This document shows, one piece after another, positions 24,993 to 33,457 of a DNA stretch of 64,000 nt. Source of the stretch: Saccharospirillum sp043196875 (lineage in GTDB: Bacteria > Pseudomonadota > Gammaproteobacteria > Pseudomonadales > Natronospirillaceae). The stretch spans positions 62,001-126,000 of the forward strand of contig NZ_JBEBMX010000008.1 in the NCBI RefSeq assembly GCF_043196875.1. The letters are read 5' to 3'. The position numbers and the translations under genes are program-made. Numbering within the stretch: the stretch's first letter is position 1; the number at the start of each line of letters is the position of its first letter. Under the pieces are notes generated by a model that saw only the letters and a program-made list of their open reading frames with translations, did no database searches and was not told the origin of the DNA.

Positions 24993-25982
24993 TCAGGCAG
25001 CTTTGTTCGCGGCCCAGTGATCGAGAATGTTCTGGTAGGGTTTAATAAAGTGCTCTTCGGCGAATTTCCCCTGCTTCACCGCCAACTGACTGCGCTCTTC
25101 CCGATCGTAAACAATCTGTGTGAGCGAGTAATCCTGGTACTTTAAGCTCGGCTGATAAGTCTGTGCCGCTGTCGAGTTGGCGTTGTAGATTTCCGGGCGA
25201 TAGATCTTCTGGAATGATTCCATGGTGCTGATGGTGCTGATCAGCTCCAGATCGGAATAGTCACTCAATAAATCGCCACAGAAATAAAAGGCCAGCGGTG
25301 CCTGGCTGTTAGGCGGCATAAAGTAGCGCACTTTCATGCCCATTTTGCCGAAGTATTCGTCGGTCAACGAATACTCATCCTGCTTGTATTCAACGCCCAG
25401 TACCGGGTGGTGGTTATCTGTCCGGAAATAGGTTTTGGTCGTTGAAACGCTCAGGCAAACAACCGGCAGCTTGCTGAAGTTTTCTTGATAAACGGCGGAA
25501 TTCAGGAACGACTGGAACATCTTGCCGTGCAGGTCACCAAAGTTTTCCGGCACGCTGAACTTTGGTCTGTCTTTATTGTGCTCCAGCAGCAAGACACTGA
25601 AATCGTAGTCGCGCACGTAGGACGAGAAGTTATTGCCGACAATGCCGTCAATACGCGAGTTGGTTTTGTGATCAACGATATTGGTTTTCAGCACTTCCAT
25701 GGTGGGAAAGGTTTTGCCATTGCCTTCCACATCGATATCGATGGAAATGATGTCCAGCTCGACCGAGTAGCGATCGGCGGTTGGGTTATCCCAGTGCGCC
25801 AGCGCGTTGAAGCGGTTGTTAATCATGCGCAGAGTATTCTGCAAATTTTCCTGACGACGCTCGCCTCTGGCCAGGTTGGCAAAATTGGTGGTCATGCGGG
25901 TGCTGTCCGCTGGTTGGTAGTTCTCATCGAAACGAAGGCTGTTGATGGTGAACCCAAACTCACTGCTCATTGCAATAGTCAT
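24993..25982 (-). CDS. mesX: DUF1852 protein, MesX partner of MesD
   Basis: A 329-aa soluble protein of the DUF1852 family: SEFGFTINSLRFDENYQPADSTRMTTNFANLARGERRQENLQNTLRMINNRFN at the start is distinctive. DUF1852 genes occur beside short MetE-like genes, and MesX has been reported as required for MesD-dependent methionine synthesis. Its chemistry is not established. The first Met (25982) or the second at 25970 could be the start. It is the first gene of the operon, and its 5' leader contains strong secondary structure (25983-26100). Confidence 0.85.
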   Translation of the reverse strand: MTIAMSSEFGFTINSLRFDENYQPADSTRMTTNFANLARGERRQENLQNTLRMINNRFNALAHWDNPTADRYSVELDIISIDIDVEGNGKTFPTMEVLKTNIVDHKTNSRIDGIVGNNFSSYVRDYDFSVLLLEHNKDRPKFSVPENFGDLHGKMFQSFLNSAVYQENFSKLPVVCLSVSTTKTYFRTDNHHPVLGVEYKQDEYSLTDEYFGKMGMKVRYFMPPNSQAPLAFYFCGDLLSDYSDLELISTISTMESFQKIYRPEIYNANSTAAQTYQPSLKYQDYSLTQIVYDREERSQLAVKQGKFAEEHFIKPYQNILDHWAANKAA

Positions 25983-26100
25983 CCTGATACTGGTGTTAAG
26001 CGCTGAAGGTACGGCTCGCTGCGGGGCTTGGTCAGTTGCCCGGCTTTGGCCGAGCGACTCTTAGGTGAATTGCCTTCAGAAGGAGAGGAAGTCTAGGCGG
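25983..26100 (-). promoter_or_regulatory. Structured leader upstream of mesX (possible RNA regulator)
   Basis: Read on the minus strand this 118-nt leader contains GTCGCTCGGC, AAGCCGGGCAACTG and GCCCCGCAGCGAGC, so GCTCG/CGAGC and CGGC/GCCG can pair into a multi-branched structure. The phrase AAGCCGGGCAAC resembles a conserved part of SAM-I-clan riboswitches, but the rest of that consensus is not evident. A methionine-related regulator before a methionine synthase operon would be logical; I regard this as suggestive only. Confidence 0.3.
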
Positions 26101-26286
26101 AATCCATATTGAACAAAAGTGAGGAAATATCACGTCATTATTAGTTTCATTCATAATGTTGTGGGCCGGAGTTTCTGTGGTGGCGCGGGGCCCACTTCCC
26201 ACAGCTATACCAACCACCTCTTATGCTTTGCTCCCCAGTCACACTATGATGTAATACATTGTAGTTACCTAATGGGAGGGTACCTT

Positions 26287-26559
26287 ATGAGCGTCACCAC
26301 TGTTCGCCTTCAGGCTGAGATTGAACAGCATTTGGAAACCATCGCTAAACAGCTTCATCGCAGTAAAGGCTGGGTCATAAACCAAGCATTGTCGGAGTAC
26401 ATCGAAAAACAGCAACTGGAGCAGGCGCGCTGGCAGCAGACACTGGAAGCAATGGAATCCGCTGCCCAAGGAAAGGTCGTTGATGCCGGCGAGGTTCATA
26501 CTTGGTTGAATAGTTGGGGAAGCGACCGCGAGCAGGATGCACCGGAGGTCGATCAGTGA
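26287..26559 (+). CDS. Ribbon-helix-helix antitoxin
   Basis: A 90-aa antitoxin with an N-terminal ribbon-helix-helix DNA-binding region (SVTTVRLQAEIEQHLETIAKQLHRSKGWVINQALSEYIEKQ) and an acidic, disordered C-terminus that should wrap the toxin. The ATG at 26287 has GGGAGGG upstream. It overlaps the toxin gene by four bases. The promoter region just upstream holds TGTAATACA (26250-26258) and a GTAA...TTAC symmetry, a plausible site for autorepression by the complex. Confidence 0.88.
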   Translation: MSVTTVRLQAEIEQHLETIAKQLHRSKGWVINQALSEYIEKQQLEQARWQQTLEAMESAAQGKVVDAGEVHTWLNSWGSDREQDAPEVDQ

Positions 26560-26837
26560 AATTGGTTTACACGGATGTAGCCATTGCAGATTTGAAACGA
26601 CTTAGAGAGTTCATCGCCGTTCATCATCCGTCTGCTGCTTCAAGAATCGCTACAGAGTTGCTTGAGAAAGTCACGTCACTGCCTGACTTTCCAGATATAG
26701 GAACGCCAGTTGAGCTGGCCCCCGTCCATGGTTCAATTCGAGACATTGTTTTCGGTAAATACATTGTTCGCTACTCAGTGCATAACACCACGATTATCAT
26801 TCTTCGGGTATGGCATGAATTAGAAGGTGAACGTTAG
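26556..26837 (+). CDS. RelE/ParE-superfamily toxin
   Basis: A 93-aa toxin beginning at a GTG that overlaps the antitoxin stop (GTGA). The fold is recognisable from VYTDVAIADLKRLREFIAVHHPSAASRIATELLEKVTSL at the start and IRDIVFGKYIVRYSVHNTTIIILRVWHELE at the end, with the conserved late Arg and the RVWH motif seen in ParE-type proteins. ParE toxins poison gyrase, while RelE toxins cut mRNA; the RHH antitoxin partner favours ParE. Confidence 0.85.
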   Translation: MKLVYTDVAIADLKRLREFIAVHHPSAASRIATELLEKVTSLPDFPDIGTPVELAPVHGSIRDIVFGKYIVRYSVHNTTIIILRVWHELEGER

Positions 26838-26874
26838 CCGTTTACTCACCACGAAAACTCTAGGAGAAAGAACA

Positions 26875-27123
26875 ATGTACGGCTTGATCGGAAAACTGTT
26901 AGCCCAGCCGGGCCAGGGTGAGGCTTTGTCGGGTATATTGCTGAATGGCGTTGTAAGCATGCCAGCTTGCCTAAACTAGGTGGTTGCCAAAGTTTCGAGC
27001 GACGAAGATGCCTTTTGGGTCGCCGAAGTGTGGCAGAGCCAACAAGCGCATCAAAAATTCTTAAAGCTGGAATCGGTGCACAATGACACCAGCAAAGACA
27101 AACCAATAATTGCCGGTTTTTGA
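26875..27123 (+). pseudogene. Antibiotic-biosynthesis-monooxygenase-like gene broken by a TAG stop
   Basis: Good AGGAGAAAG ribosome site and ATG, then MYGLIGKLLAQPGQGEALSG..LLNGVVSMPACLN, an in-frame TAG at 26977-26979 (codon 35), and a continuing frame VVAKVSSDEDAFWVAEVWQSQQAHQKF..LESV...KPIIAGF to a TGA at 27121. This is the ABM/quinol monooxygenase pattern (normally ..MPGCLSYVVA..), and the stop replaces the expected Tyr of that motif. The second half also looks shortened by about ten residues. A single point change in a still readable gene suggests recent decay, or a sequencing error. Confidence 0.8.
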
Positions 27124-27163
27124 CCAGGCCACCAGACATCGGGCTAATGCATCGGACTAAATA

Positions 27164-27433
27164 ATGGCCAGTCAAATAAGCAAAGCACTAAGATTAGTAA
27201 GCAATGCCCTCGCCTGGTTCTTGTACGGAGTTGGACTGGTATCGCCATTAACCCCTTCAACAGGTACGCCCGGTTTTGGGGAATTGCTAGTATTTGTTGG
27301 ACTGCCGCTTAGCTTACTGTTCTATACGTGGCACAGTTACTCATATCCAATCGCAAAATATGCAGTATTATTTCAGGCCTTAGCTATTCTTTGCTTTACC
27401 TGCTGGTTGCTTTTAACTCAGACGGGGTATTGA
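27164..27433 (+). CDS. Small membrane protein, function unknown
   Basis: An 89-aa protein with three likely transmembrane helices (residues about 12-30, 38-56 and 64-85). No recognised domain and no charged catalytic pattern. The start codon ATG at 27164 has no strong ribosome site (GGACTAAATA). It is followed by another unknown membrane protein 82 bp downstream. Confidence 0.6.
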   Translation: MASQISKALRLVSNALAWFLYGVGLVSPLTPSTGTPGFGELLVFVGLPLSLLFYTWHSYSYPIAKYAVLFQALAILCFTCWLLLTQTGY

Positions 27434-27515
27434 AGAATGGGCAAGAATAGATGACTGAAACAAGTCGCTTACTGTTCAGCCGCGTCCAGGCTGAGTGCAG
27501 ATCCAAGGAGCAATG

Positions 27516-28082
27516 ATGGATTTTTTTCTTAAAGCAAAAGCATGGCAGGTGTTTTCCTTTCTAGTCGGTATCCCCATTGTTACTCAGTTGGTAATGTTTA
27601 AATTTTTTCTGGGTCTTATCTATAGCGACCCCAAACTATTTTTGATTATCTTCTTGGGTGCCATGCTGATCGGTGGCGTCGCGTATCTGTTCTGGATTTG
27701 GACATTGGGTGTCGGTATCAACCAGCGCATTCAATCCGAGATCCGCCCCAAGGTTAAATTCTTCAAGTTTAGCGTCATCTATAGCGCCGCTCTTTTCATC
27801 ACTTATCCGTTGCTGACGGTCCTAGCTCTGACTAATGAAAATGGGGGAGGAATCGGACGATTATTGTTCCTGCTCCAGATGTTTGGTTCGTACTGCATAC
27901 TCTATGGCTCTTATTTTATTGCTAAGAACCTCGTTACTTTCGAGAAAGGCGAACCGATAAAATTCCGGTCGCAACTCGGCACTTTGATACTGCTGTGGAT
28001 TTTACCACTCGGCATTTGGTTCATTCAGCCACGTATCAATGAGGTGTATGGGTCAGTAGATACCGATCATTTTGATCAGTAA
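27516..28082 (+). CDS. Multi-pass membrane protein, function unknown
   Basis: A 188-aa protein with about five hydrophobic helices (residues about 10-38, 43-65, 82-103, 115-137 and 150-172). AAGGAG followed by CA-ATG-ATG gives two adjacent start codons; the second (27516) has the better spacing. No family was recognised. Composition is close to its neighbours. It lies in a run of three plus-strand membrane genes with moderate gaps, which may or may not be one transcript. Confidence 0.65.
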   Translation: MDFFLKAKAWQVFSFLVGIPIVTQLVMFKFFLGLIYSDPKLFLIIFLGAMLIGGVAYLFWIWTLGVGINQRIQSEIRPKVKFFKFSVIYSAALFITYPLLTVLALTNENGGGIGRLLFLLQMFGSYCILYGSYFIAKNLVTFEKGEPIKFRSQLGTLILLWILPLGIWFIQPRINEVYGSVDTDHFDQ

Positions 28083-28199
28083 ACCTGACTCAATAGAGCG
28101 GTTAACGGTGCAACTCTGGGTCGCCCTGTTTGGTGGCACTGATGTCGGCGGCCGCATCAACGCTGGCGAATTGTCGAGACCACCTTTGGTTGGTAAAAC

Positions 28200-28580
28200 A
28201 TGAATTATCGATGCTGTGGCAAGATCAGCAGACCGAAAGTCCACTTTAAGGCGAATCCGGCTGACGTCTTTGGTATTGCTATTGTTGGTGGCTTTTTTCT
28301 GGTCGTACTTTTGTTAATTGCCTGGGGCTTAACCGCAGCGCTTTGGTCTTCTATGTTATCGGGCGAGTTTGGAGAGCACCGGCGCGTTTATGGCATTTTC
28401 ATTTTACGAAGCGGCTCCGGCCTCATTACTGGACTTATGGCTCTTGTCATCGTTATACCGATTTTTCTACGGGTGCTGACATTCTTTGTGGACTACAAGC
28501 TGATAATCGAGACCCACTGCCGGCTTTGTGGCAGCCGGAAAATTGTTGTTGACCTCCCCGATAAAGAAGATCCGTTTTAA
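28200..28580 (+). CDS. Membrane protein with Cys pairs at both ends, function unknown
   Basis: A 126-aa protein with a CC pair near the start (MNYRCCGK), two transmembrane helices (about residues 24-48 and 70-95) and a C-terminal CRLCG. The four Cys could form a zinc site on one membrane face after folding. No family was recognised. Its last four bases overlap the end of the convergent outer-membrane protein gene. Confidence 0.6.
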   Translation: MNYRCCGKISRPKVHFKANPADVFGIAIVGGFFLVVLLLIAWGLTAALWSSMLSGEFGEHRRVYGIFILRSGSGLITGLMALVIVIPIFLRVLTFFVDYKLIIETHCRLCGSRKIVVDLPDKEDPF

Positions 28581-29164
28581 TAACCTGTTATTGGCACTTC
28601 GATTCCGAAATTCAGCGATGAAGCGTCGTGACTTTCGCCATTGATCTCGTAGGTCTGAAACCAATAACCGAGGTAAAAAATAAACCAGCCTGTACGAAGG
28701 CTAAACGCCGGCGGTGTATCAAACTCATCATCGCGGTGTTGGCCACCACGAACAGTGTATTGTGCAGACAACTCTTTGACGGCGCCCGCCTCAACATAAA
28801 AGCCACAGCCTAAGGCGCTGAACAAGGCACAGTCGTTGGTATAACGAATGCCCAGCTCCAATGGATATGACAGTTTGGAGTAACGGTCGTTATCGCTTTC
28901 GCCCATCACCGTTTTTACCCCTAAACGCGAGCGCAGCTCCAAACGGCCATCAATGGGTAACTCGGGTAGCAAGGCAACCGCACCGCCATAGAAATAAAGC
29001 CCATCTCCCAGGTCTATATCCCGATCCGGTTCACCTGAACGCTCAATGCTGTCCCAGCGATCACCACCGGTATGAGATTCAAAACCAAGCGTCACGTCGA
29101 GCGGCCAATCAGCCAGCGCAACCATTGGTATTGCCAGCGCAAGAAGGGTTAGTAGGCGTTTCAT
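28577..29164 (-). CDS. Outer-membrane beta-barrel-like protein
   Basis: A 195-aa exported protein with signal peptide MKRLLTLLALAIPMVALA. The mature part has alternating-residue strands (LDVTLGFESHTGG, LELRSRLGVKTVMG, LSYPLELGIRYT, FYVEAGAVKELSAQYTVRGG, FYLGYWFQTYEING, SLNFGIEVPITGY), consistent with an eight-stranded barrel, and two Cys (DCALFSALGC) that may form a disulphide. The C-terminal residue is Tyr rather than the usual Phe. It has no named family that I recognise. A REP-like sequence lies between it and the antiporter gene upstream. Confidence 0.65.
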   Translation of the reverse strand: MKRLLTLLALAIPMVALADWPLDVTLGFESHTGGDRWDSIERSGEPDRDIDLGDGLYFYGGAVALLPELPIDGRLELRSRLGVKTVMGESDNDRYSKLSYPLELGIRYTNDCALFSALGCGFYVEAGAVKELSAQYTVRGGQHRDDEFDTPPAFSLRTGWFIFYLGYWFQTYEINGESHDASSLNFGIEVPITGY

Positions 29165-29278
29165 AGGCTGCCTTTGGTATTTTTATAAGGGCAGTGACAG
29201 TTTAGCCGATATTAATATTTGTGGATGAGTGCCGAGTAAGAAAGCAACCGGTAGCAAGGGTGGTTGTTATGAAATAAA

Positions 29279-29303
29279 GATCCCGGCTCAAGGCCGGGAT
29301 GAC
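29279..29303. repeat. REP-like palindromic element, copy 1
   Basis: A 25-bp sequence beginning GATCCCGGCTCAAGGCCGGG and ending ATGAC, identical to 60541-60565. CCCGGC and GCCGGG form the stem. It lies between convergent/adjacent genes as REPs do and may be the substrate of the RAYT at 15382. Confidence 0.85.
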
Positions 29304-29329
29304 TCGGTATAATGAGTTAATTATAACGC

Positions 29330-30649
29330 CTATTTCGCTTTCGCCTTCGGCCAGGCAAAGGCAATCGACAACAACGCCGCCAGTGCCAACACCCAGTTGT
29401 AACGAACCTCGGTCACCAGCGCCAAGGGCGAGACGCCCGCCAGCGACGCTGCCAACAGAATCTGTGCGCCGTATGGCAACAGACCCTGGACCACACAAGA
29501 GAAGATATCCAACAAGCTGGCGCTGCGGCGTGGGTCGACTTTGTAGCGTTGCGCCAGTTCTTTGGCGACCGAGCCGTTGATCAAAATCGCAACGGTGTTG
29601 TTGGCGGTGCACAGGTTAGTCAGCGCAACCGAGGCGCTGATGCTCAGTTCACCTGCGCGCTGTGAATCGGTTTTGGCACCCAGGGCGCGGCTGATCCATT
29701 CGATGCGACCGATCAACCAATCCAAACCACCTTCGCGTTTCATCAGCGCCGCCAGGCCACCGATCAGCAACGACAGAATCAGAATTTCCTGCATACCGCT
29801 GTAGCCGTCGTAAATCTTCGCGGACCAGGTGGCGACGCTAAATCCCTCGACACTCGCCAGTCCAATCACACCCGATACCAGCAGGCCGCTGAACAACACC
29901 AGAAAAACATTCACGCCGGCCACGGCCAAACCCAATACCAGCAGATAAGGCAGCATTTTAATCAGCTCGGGCTCGGGCAATTCGCCCAACTGAGCGCGAC
30001 TGCTTAAGGCAAATAACCAAACCAGGGTGACTAAGGCCGCCGGCAAGGCAATCTTAAAATTCATGCGGAATTTATCGCGCATATCGCAACCCTGGGTGCG
30101 GGTCGCGGCGATGGTGGTGTCGGAAATGATCGACAGGTTATCGCCAAACATGGCGCCGCCGACCACGGTGCCGACGGTCAGCAGCAGCGGCAATTCGGTC
30201 GCGCCAGCCACACCAATCGCCAAAGGCGCTATCGCTGAAATAGTGCCCATGGAGGTACCCATGGCAGTGGCAACAAAGGCGGTAACGACAAAGAGCCCCG
30301 GCAGAATTAACGCCGGCGGCACCACGCTCAAAGCCCAGTTTACGGTGGCATCGACACCGCCAATGGCCGCTGTGACGCTGGCAAAGGCGCCGGCGAGCAG
30401 GTAGATCAACACCATGGTGATGATGGTGTTGTCGGCCACGCCCGCAACAAAGGCATCGAGCCGTTCGCTGAAACGCCCGTGCGCCAACAGCAACGCCAGA
30501 GCAATGGCAGGCAGAATCGCCACCGGTGCACTGATCTGATAGAAAGGCATGTCGACGCCCTGCGCCTGATACCAAAGACCACTGCCGACAAAGAGCAGCA
30601 GGAACAATAACAAAGGCACTAACGCCAAAGGAGATCGAGACAACGTCAT
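29330..30649 (-). CDS. Na+/H+ antiporter, NhaC family
   Basis: A 439-aa inner-membrane exchanger with about twelve hydrophobic helices. Family signatures include ATAMGTSMGTISAIAPLAIG, VGGAMFGDNLSIISDTTIAATRTQG and the late TNLCTANNTVAILINGSVA. The NhaC family exchanges Na+ for H+ or carries malate/lactate, so the exact substrate is not settled. The ATG at 30649 begins just before the first helix; a GTG five codons upstream is possible. No ribosome site is strong at either. Single gene. Confidence 0.85.
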   Translation of the reverse strand: MTLSRSPLALVPLLLFLLLFVGSGLWYQAQGVDMPFYQISAPVAILPAIALALLLAHGRFSERLDAFVAGVADNTIITMVLIYLLAGAFASVTAAIGGVDATVNWALSVVPPALILPGLFVVTAFVATAMGTSMGTISAIAPLAIGVAGATELPLLLTVGTVVGGAMFGDNLSIISDTTIAATRTQGCDMRDKFRMNFKIALPAALVTLVWLFALSSRAQLGELPEPELIKMLPYLLVLGLAVAGVNVFLVLFSGLLVSGVIGLASVEGFSVATWSAKIYDGYSGMQEILILSLLIGGLAALMKREGGLDWLIGRIEWISRALGAKTDSQRAGELSISASVALTNLCTANNTVAILINGSVAKELAQRYKVDPRRSASLLDIFSCVVQGLLPYGAQILLAASLAGVSPLALVTEVRYNWVLALAALLSIAFAWPKAKAK

Positions 30650-30824
30650 GGTTTCTGGTTTCACTGTGATAGAACGCTTATTGGAATGGTTATTAAAGGT
30701 AGCTCGACTTACGCCGCGCCAAACCGAGCGCGGATAGTAAATACTTCGTTGCTCAAGCTCCAATAACAATAGCGTCTGCTGAAGTGCCTGCCGGGAATAA
30801 GTAGGTTAAGGCAGAGGCATTGGC

Positions 30825-31205
30825 TTACTGCCCCTCCGGCGGCTCCCACAACTCTACCTTGTTACCTTCCGGGTCCATCACCCAACCGAACTTACCGAAT
30901 TCAGATTCGTCCGTCTGGTCGATAACCTGGCAACCTTCCGCGCGCAATTGGTTCAATAAGGCATGCAGATCGGCCACCCGATAATTCACCATAAAGCTGG
31001 CATGGCTGGGGGAGAAGTAGCTGCCATCGCCGACGGACCAGGTGGTCGTTCCTGCCGTGGGTTTGCCATCGGCATCGACCCAACGAAAAGCGGTGCCGCC
31101 CCAGCTTTGAACATCGATACCCAGGTGCGTCTTGTACCAGTCACCTAAGGCTTTTGGGTCTTCGGCGCGGATAAATATGCCGCCAATTCCGGTCACTCTT
31201 GTCAT
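30825..31205 (-). CDS. VOC-family (glyoxalase/bleomycin-resistance-like) protein
   Basis: A 126-aa VOC-fold protein: TGIGGIFIRAEDPKALGDWYKTHLGI opens the first beta-alpha-beta module and FGWVMDPEGNKVELWEPPE closes the second, with the typical metal-ligand Glu in VELWE. The start at 31205 (MTRVTGIGG) has GGGGATTGTG upstream and fits the family better than the longer frame. Substrate unknown. It is divergent from the PhnB-like gene at 31344. Confidence 0.85.
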   Translation of the reverse strand: MTRVTGIGGIFIRAEDPKALGDWYKTHLGIDVQSWGGTAFRWVDADGKPTAGTTTWSVGDGSYFSPSHASFMVNYRVADLHALLNQLRAEGCQVIDQTDESEFGKFGWVMDPEGNKVELWEPPEGQ

Positions 31206-31343
31206 CACAATCCCCTTGCGTGCAAAGCCGCGCTCTTTAGGCACACATTAGTCCGGGGTTTCGTTGATGTCGATTTCTCTGCCTTCCGTTCGACTATGCT
31301 GCGTCGTTTCCAACTTGGAAGCCTAAGCATAGGATTAAACGCC

Positions 31344-31805
31344 ATGTCGAAAGTCACTCCTTTTTTGATGTTCAACGACCAACTCGAGGCCGCCATCGCC
31401 TTTTATACGGCGACCTTTCCAGACTCCAAAGTCACCACCATGGCGCGTACCGGCGATGACGGCCCGGTGACGTCTGCCGAGTTCGTGGTTGGTGGACAGT
31501 CCTTTATGGGCTATAACGGCGGGCCTTATTTTCAATTCTCTCAGGGGTTTTCGTTGTACGTGAATTGCGAAGACCAGGCTGAGGTGGACGAGTACTGGAA
31601 CAAGCTGCTCGATGCCGGCGCCACGACTTTGCAGTGCGGCTGGATTACCGACCCCTTCGGCGTGACCTGGCAGATCGTGCCCAAGCGTTTTATGGAACTG
31701 ATCAACGACACCAACCCCAAGAAAGTCCAGGCCGTTATGGACGCCATGATGACCATGGTGAAGCTCGAAATTGCACCGCTTGAAGAAGCCTATAATCAGG
31801 CCTAA
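31344..31805 (+). CDS. PhnB-like VOC protein
   Basis: A 153-aa protein of the PhnB/3-demethylubiquinone-methyltransferase-like VOC group: SKVTPFLMFNDQLEAAIAFYTATFPDSKV, then GPYFQFSQGFSLYVNCEDQAEVDEYWNKLLDAG and GWITDPFGVTWQIVPKRFMELI. These are usually dimeric with no demonstrated methyltransferase activity. The start at 31344 follows the family. The gene after it (DHFR-like) starts 58 bp later and may be co-transcribed. Confidence 0.88.
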   Translation: MSKVTPFLMFNDQLEAAIAFYTATFPDSKVTTMARTGDDGPVTSAEFVVGGQSFMGYNGGPYFQFSQGFSLYVNCEDQAEVDEYWNKLLDAGATTLQCGWITDPFGVTWQIVPKRFMELINDTNPKKVQAVMDAMMTMVKLEIAPLEEAYNQA

Positions 31806-31863
31806 AGACCAGTAGGCGCAGCCGGAAAATTGATACCGAAATGCCTAATACGGAGTTATTAAA

Positions 31864-32424
31864 ATGGGACTTTTAACCTTCAGCCTTAATCTCACTCTGG
31901 ACGGCTGCGTCGACCATCTTGAGGGCATTGCCGACGACGAAACGCACGCCTTCTTCACCCAGATGATGGATGACAGCGGTGCCATGCTGTGGGGTCGGCT
32001 CACCTACGAGATGATGGAAGGCTATTGGCCAGCAGTGGCGCGTGGCGACGTTGAAGCGCCGCCAGCCATACACCAATGGGCGGTGAAACTGGAACAGCAG
32101 CCAAAGTATGTGGTGTCCAAAACGCGCTCAGATTTCCCCTGGACCAACAGTCACCACATCAGTGGCGACCTGGGTTCGAGCGTGCAAAAGCTGAAAGACG
32201 AAACCCCGGCGGGCGTTCTCGTCGGCAGCGGTCAACTGGCCACCGAATTGGACCGGCTCGACCTGATTGACGAGTACATTTTTCTGGTCCATCCCAGAAT
32301 CGCCGGCCATGGTCCAACGCTGTTCCAAAGTGGCTTACCCAGTACGCGCAAACTGACGCTGATCTCGGCGAAGCCACTGCGCAATGGTGCCATTGCTGTG
32401 CATTACCGGCGGGAGCTGGGGTGA
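31864..32424 (+). CDS. Dihydrofolate-reductase-family protein (RibD C-terminal-like)
   Basis: A 186-aa NADPH-binding protein. LTFSLNLTLDGCVD at the start, MLWGRLTYEMMEGYWP for nucleotide/substrate contact and LVGSGQLATELDRLDLIDEYIFLVHPRIAGHGPTLF are marks of the RibD-C/YwjB-like branch of the DHFR superfamily. True folate reduction is unlikely in this branch; physiological substrates are mostly unknown. It follows the PhnB-like gene on the same strand. Confidence 0.85.
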   Translation: MGLLTFSLNLTLDGCVDHLEGIADDETHAFFTQMMDDSGAMLWGRLTYEMMEGYWPAVARGDVEAPPAIHQWAVKLEQQPKYVVSKTRSDFPWTNSHHISGDLGSSVQKLKDETPAGVLVGSGQLATELDRLDLIDEYIFLVHPRIAGHGPTLFQSGLPSTRKLTLISAKPLRNGAIAVHYRRELG

Positions 32425-32484
32425 TACTTAATGCTTCGATAAAAACCATCGAGCAGAAAGACAGCGCCAGGATCAACCAGATCA

Positions 32485-33384
32485 TTAACTCCCCGGCGCG
32501 ACAAAACCATCACTGTAGTCGAACAAACGCTGACCATAAGCAGTTTCGTCCTGCGGCATAAAGGGTTCGAGCAAATGACCTGTGTATTCCACATAGTCGC
32601 CGGAGGTGATTTTTTTGTCCTTCAGCAGAACTCGCGCCAGCATTGCCGCTGACCGCTTCGGTGTACTGGTGCCCTTCATAAACTTGGCCGCCATGGGTAA
32701 CACATACTTCCATGCCAACCTCAAACCCAAGCTGCCTTCACGAGCCAAGCCAGTACCCGGCATTAAGCCCGGATCAATGGCAAAGTAAGAGCGCGATGAG
32801 CCGCGCGACGCTAAGTATCGGGCCATAAAAATATTCAAACCTTTCGATGTCGCATAAGCATCTCGGCTCGATTGTCTGGTATTGGCTTCACTGTGGTACT
32901 GCCCTTTGGCAAGCAGTTCTGGATCTCGGTAATGCGCCCCGGTAAAACCGAATGCTTTGGCGAGTTCAGGATGATGAGTCCCGCTTCCCACCCAGCCAAT
33001 AATCGCCTCGTCAGTCAGCAGGTTCTCAAGTTTTCGCAGCAGCACAAAGTGCGCCAGATGATTCACGGCAAAGGTTTGCTCGAGATTATCTTTGGTGTAG
33101 ATGGTTGTCTCGGCGGACTGCACGCCAGCGTTGAATATCAGGATATCAATGGGTGTGTGCAGTGAGTCGGCAGCGGCTCGAACAGTCGCCAAATCGGCTA
33201 AGTCCATCTCCAACAAACGGATGCGTTCTTGTTGTGCGCCAGAGAAGGTACTCACCAATTGCTGGCCCCGCTTTATATCGCGCACCGGCAGAATGAAATG
33301 AATGTCTTTGTGACGGACCAGTTGCTTAACCAAGGCCAAACCCAAACCGGATGTGGCGCCGGTTATTAATGCAGTCTTTTTCAT
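32485..33384 (-). CDS. Short-chain dehydrogenase/reductase (protochlorophyllide-reductase-like SDR)
   Basis: A 299-aa oxidoreductase with the Rossmann motif TGATSGLG (residues 8-15), NAG (residues about 83-85), and an active-site Tyr in AYATSKGLN (YxxxK replaced in form by Y-A-T-S-K, correct spacing). The extended C-terminus matches retinol-dehydrogenase/WW-type SDRs. The start at 33384 is chosen for MKKTALITGATSG; a frame-open ATG 27 bp upstream is less likely. It is divergent from a TetR regulator, with an inverted repeat between them, so its expression is probably induced by a TetR ligand. Confidence 0.87.
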   Translation of the reverse strand: MKKTALITGATSGLGLALVKQLVRHKDIHFILPVRDIKRGQQLVSTFSGAQQERIRLLEMDLADLATVRAAADSLHTPIDILIFNAGVQSAETTIYTKDNLEQTFAVNHLAHFVLLRKLENLLTDEAIIGWVGSGTHHPELAKAFGFTGAHYRDPELLAKGQYHSEANTRQSSRDAYATSKGLNIFMARYLASRGSSRSYFAIDPGLMPGTGLAREGSLGLRLAWKYVLPMAAKFMKGTSTPKRSAAMLARVLLKDKKITSGDYVEYTGHLLEPFMPQDETAYGQRLFDYSDGFVAPGS

Positions 33385-33420
33385 CGTTGGATTCCCAAAC
33401 AGTGCTTTCACAGCTAGTAT

Positions 33421-33449
33421 GTGACGAATCCTTCAGGTTTATTAGTCGC
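33421..33449. promoter_or_regulatory. Candidate TetR operator between the SDR and regulator genes
   Basis: GTGACGAAT and ATTAGTCGC form an imperfect inverted repeat (7 of 9 pairs) separated by 11 bp, just before the TetR start at 33458 and 37 bp before the SDR start. Placement suits autorepression and control of both genes. Confidence 0.35.
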
Positions 33450-33457
33450 GTTCCAAG

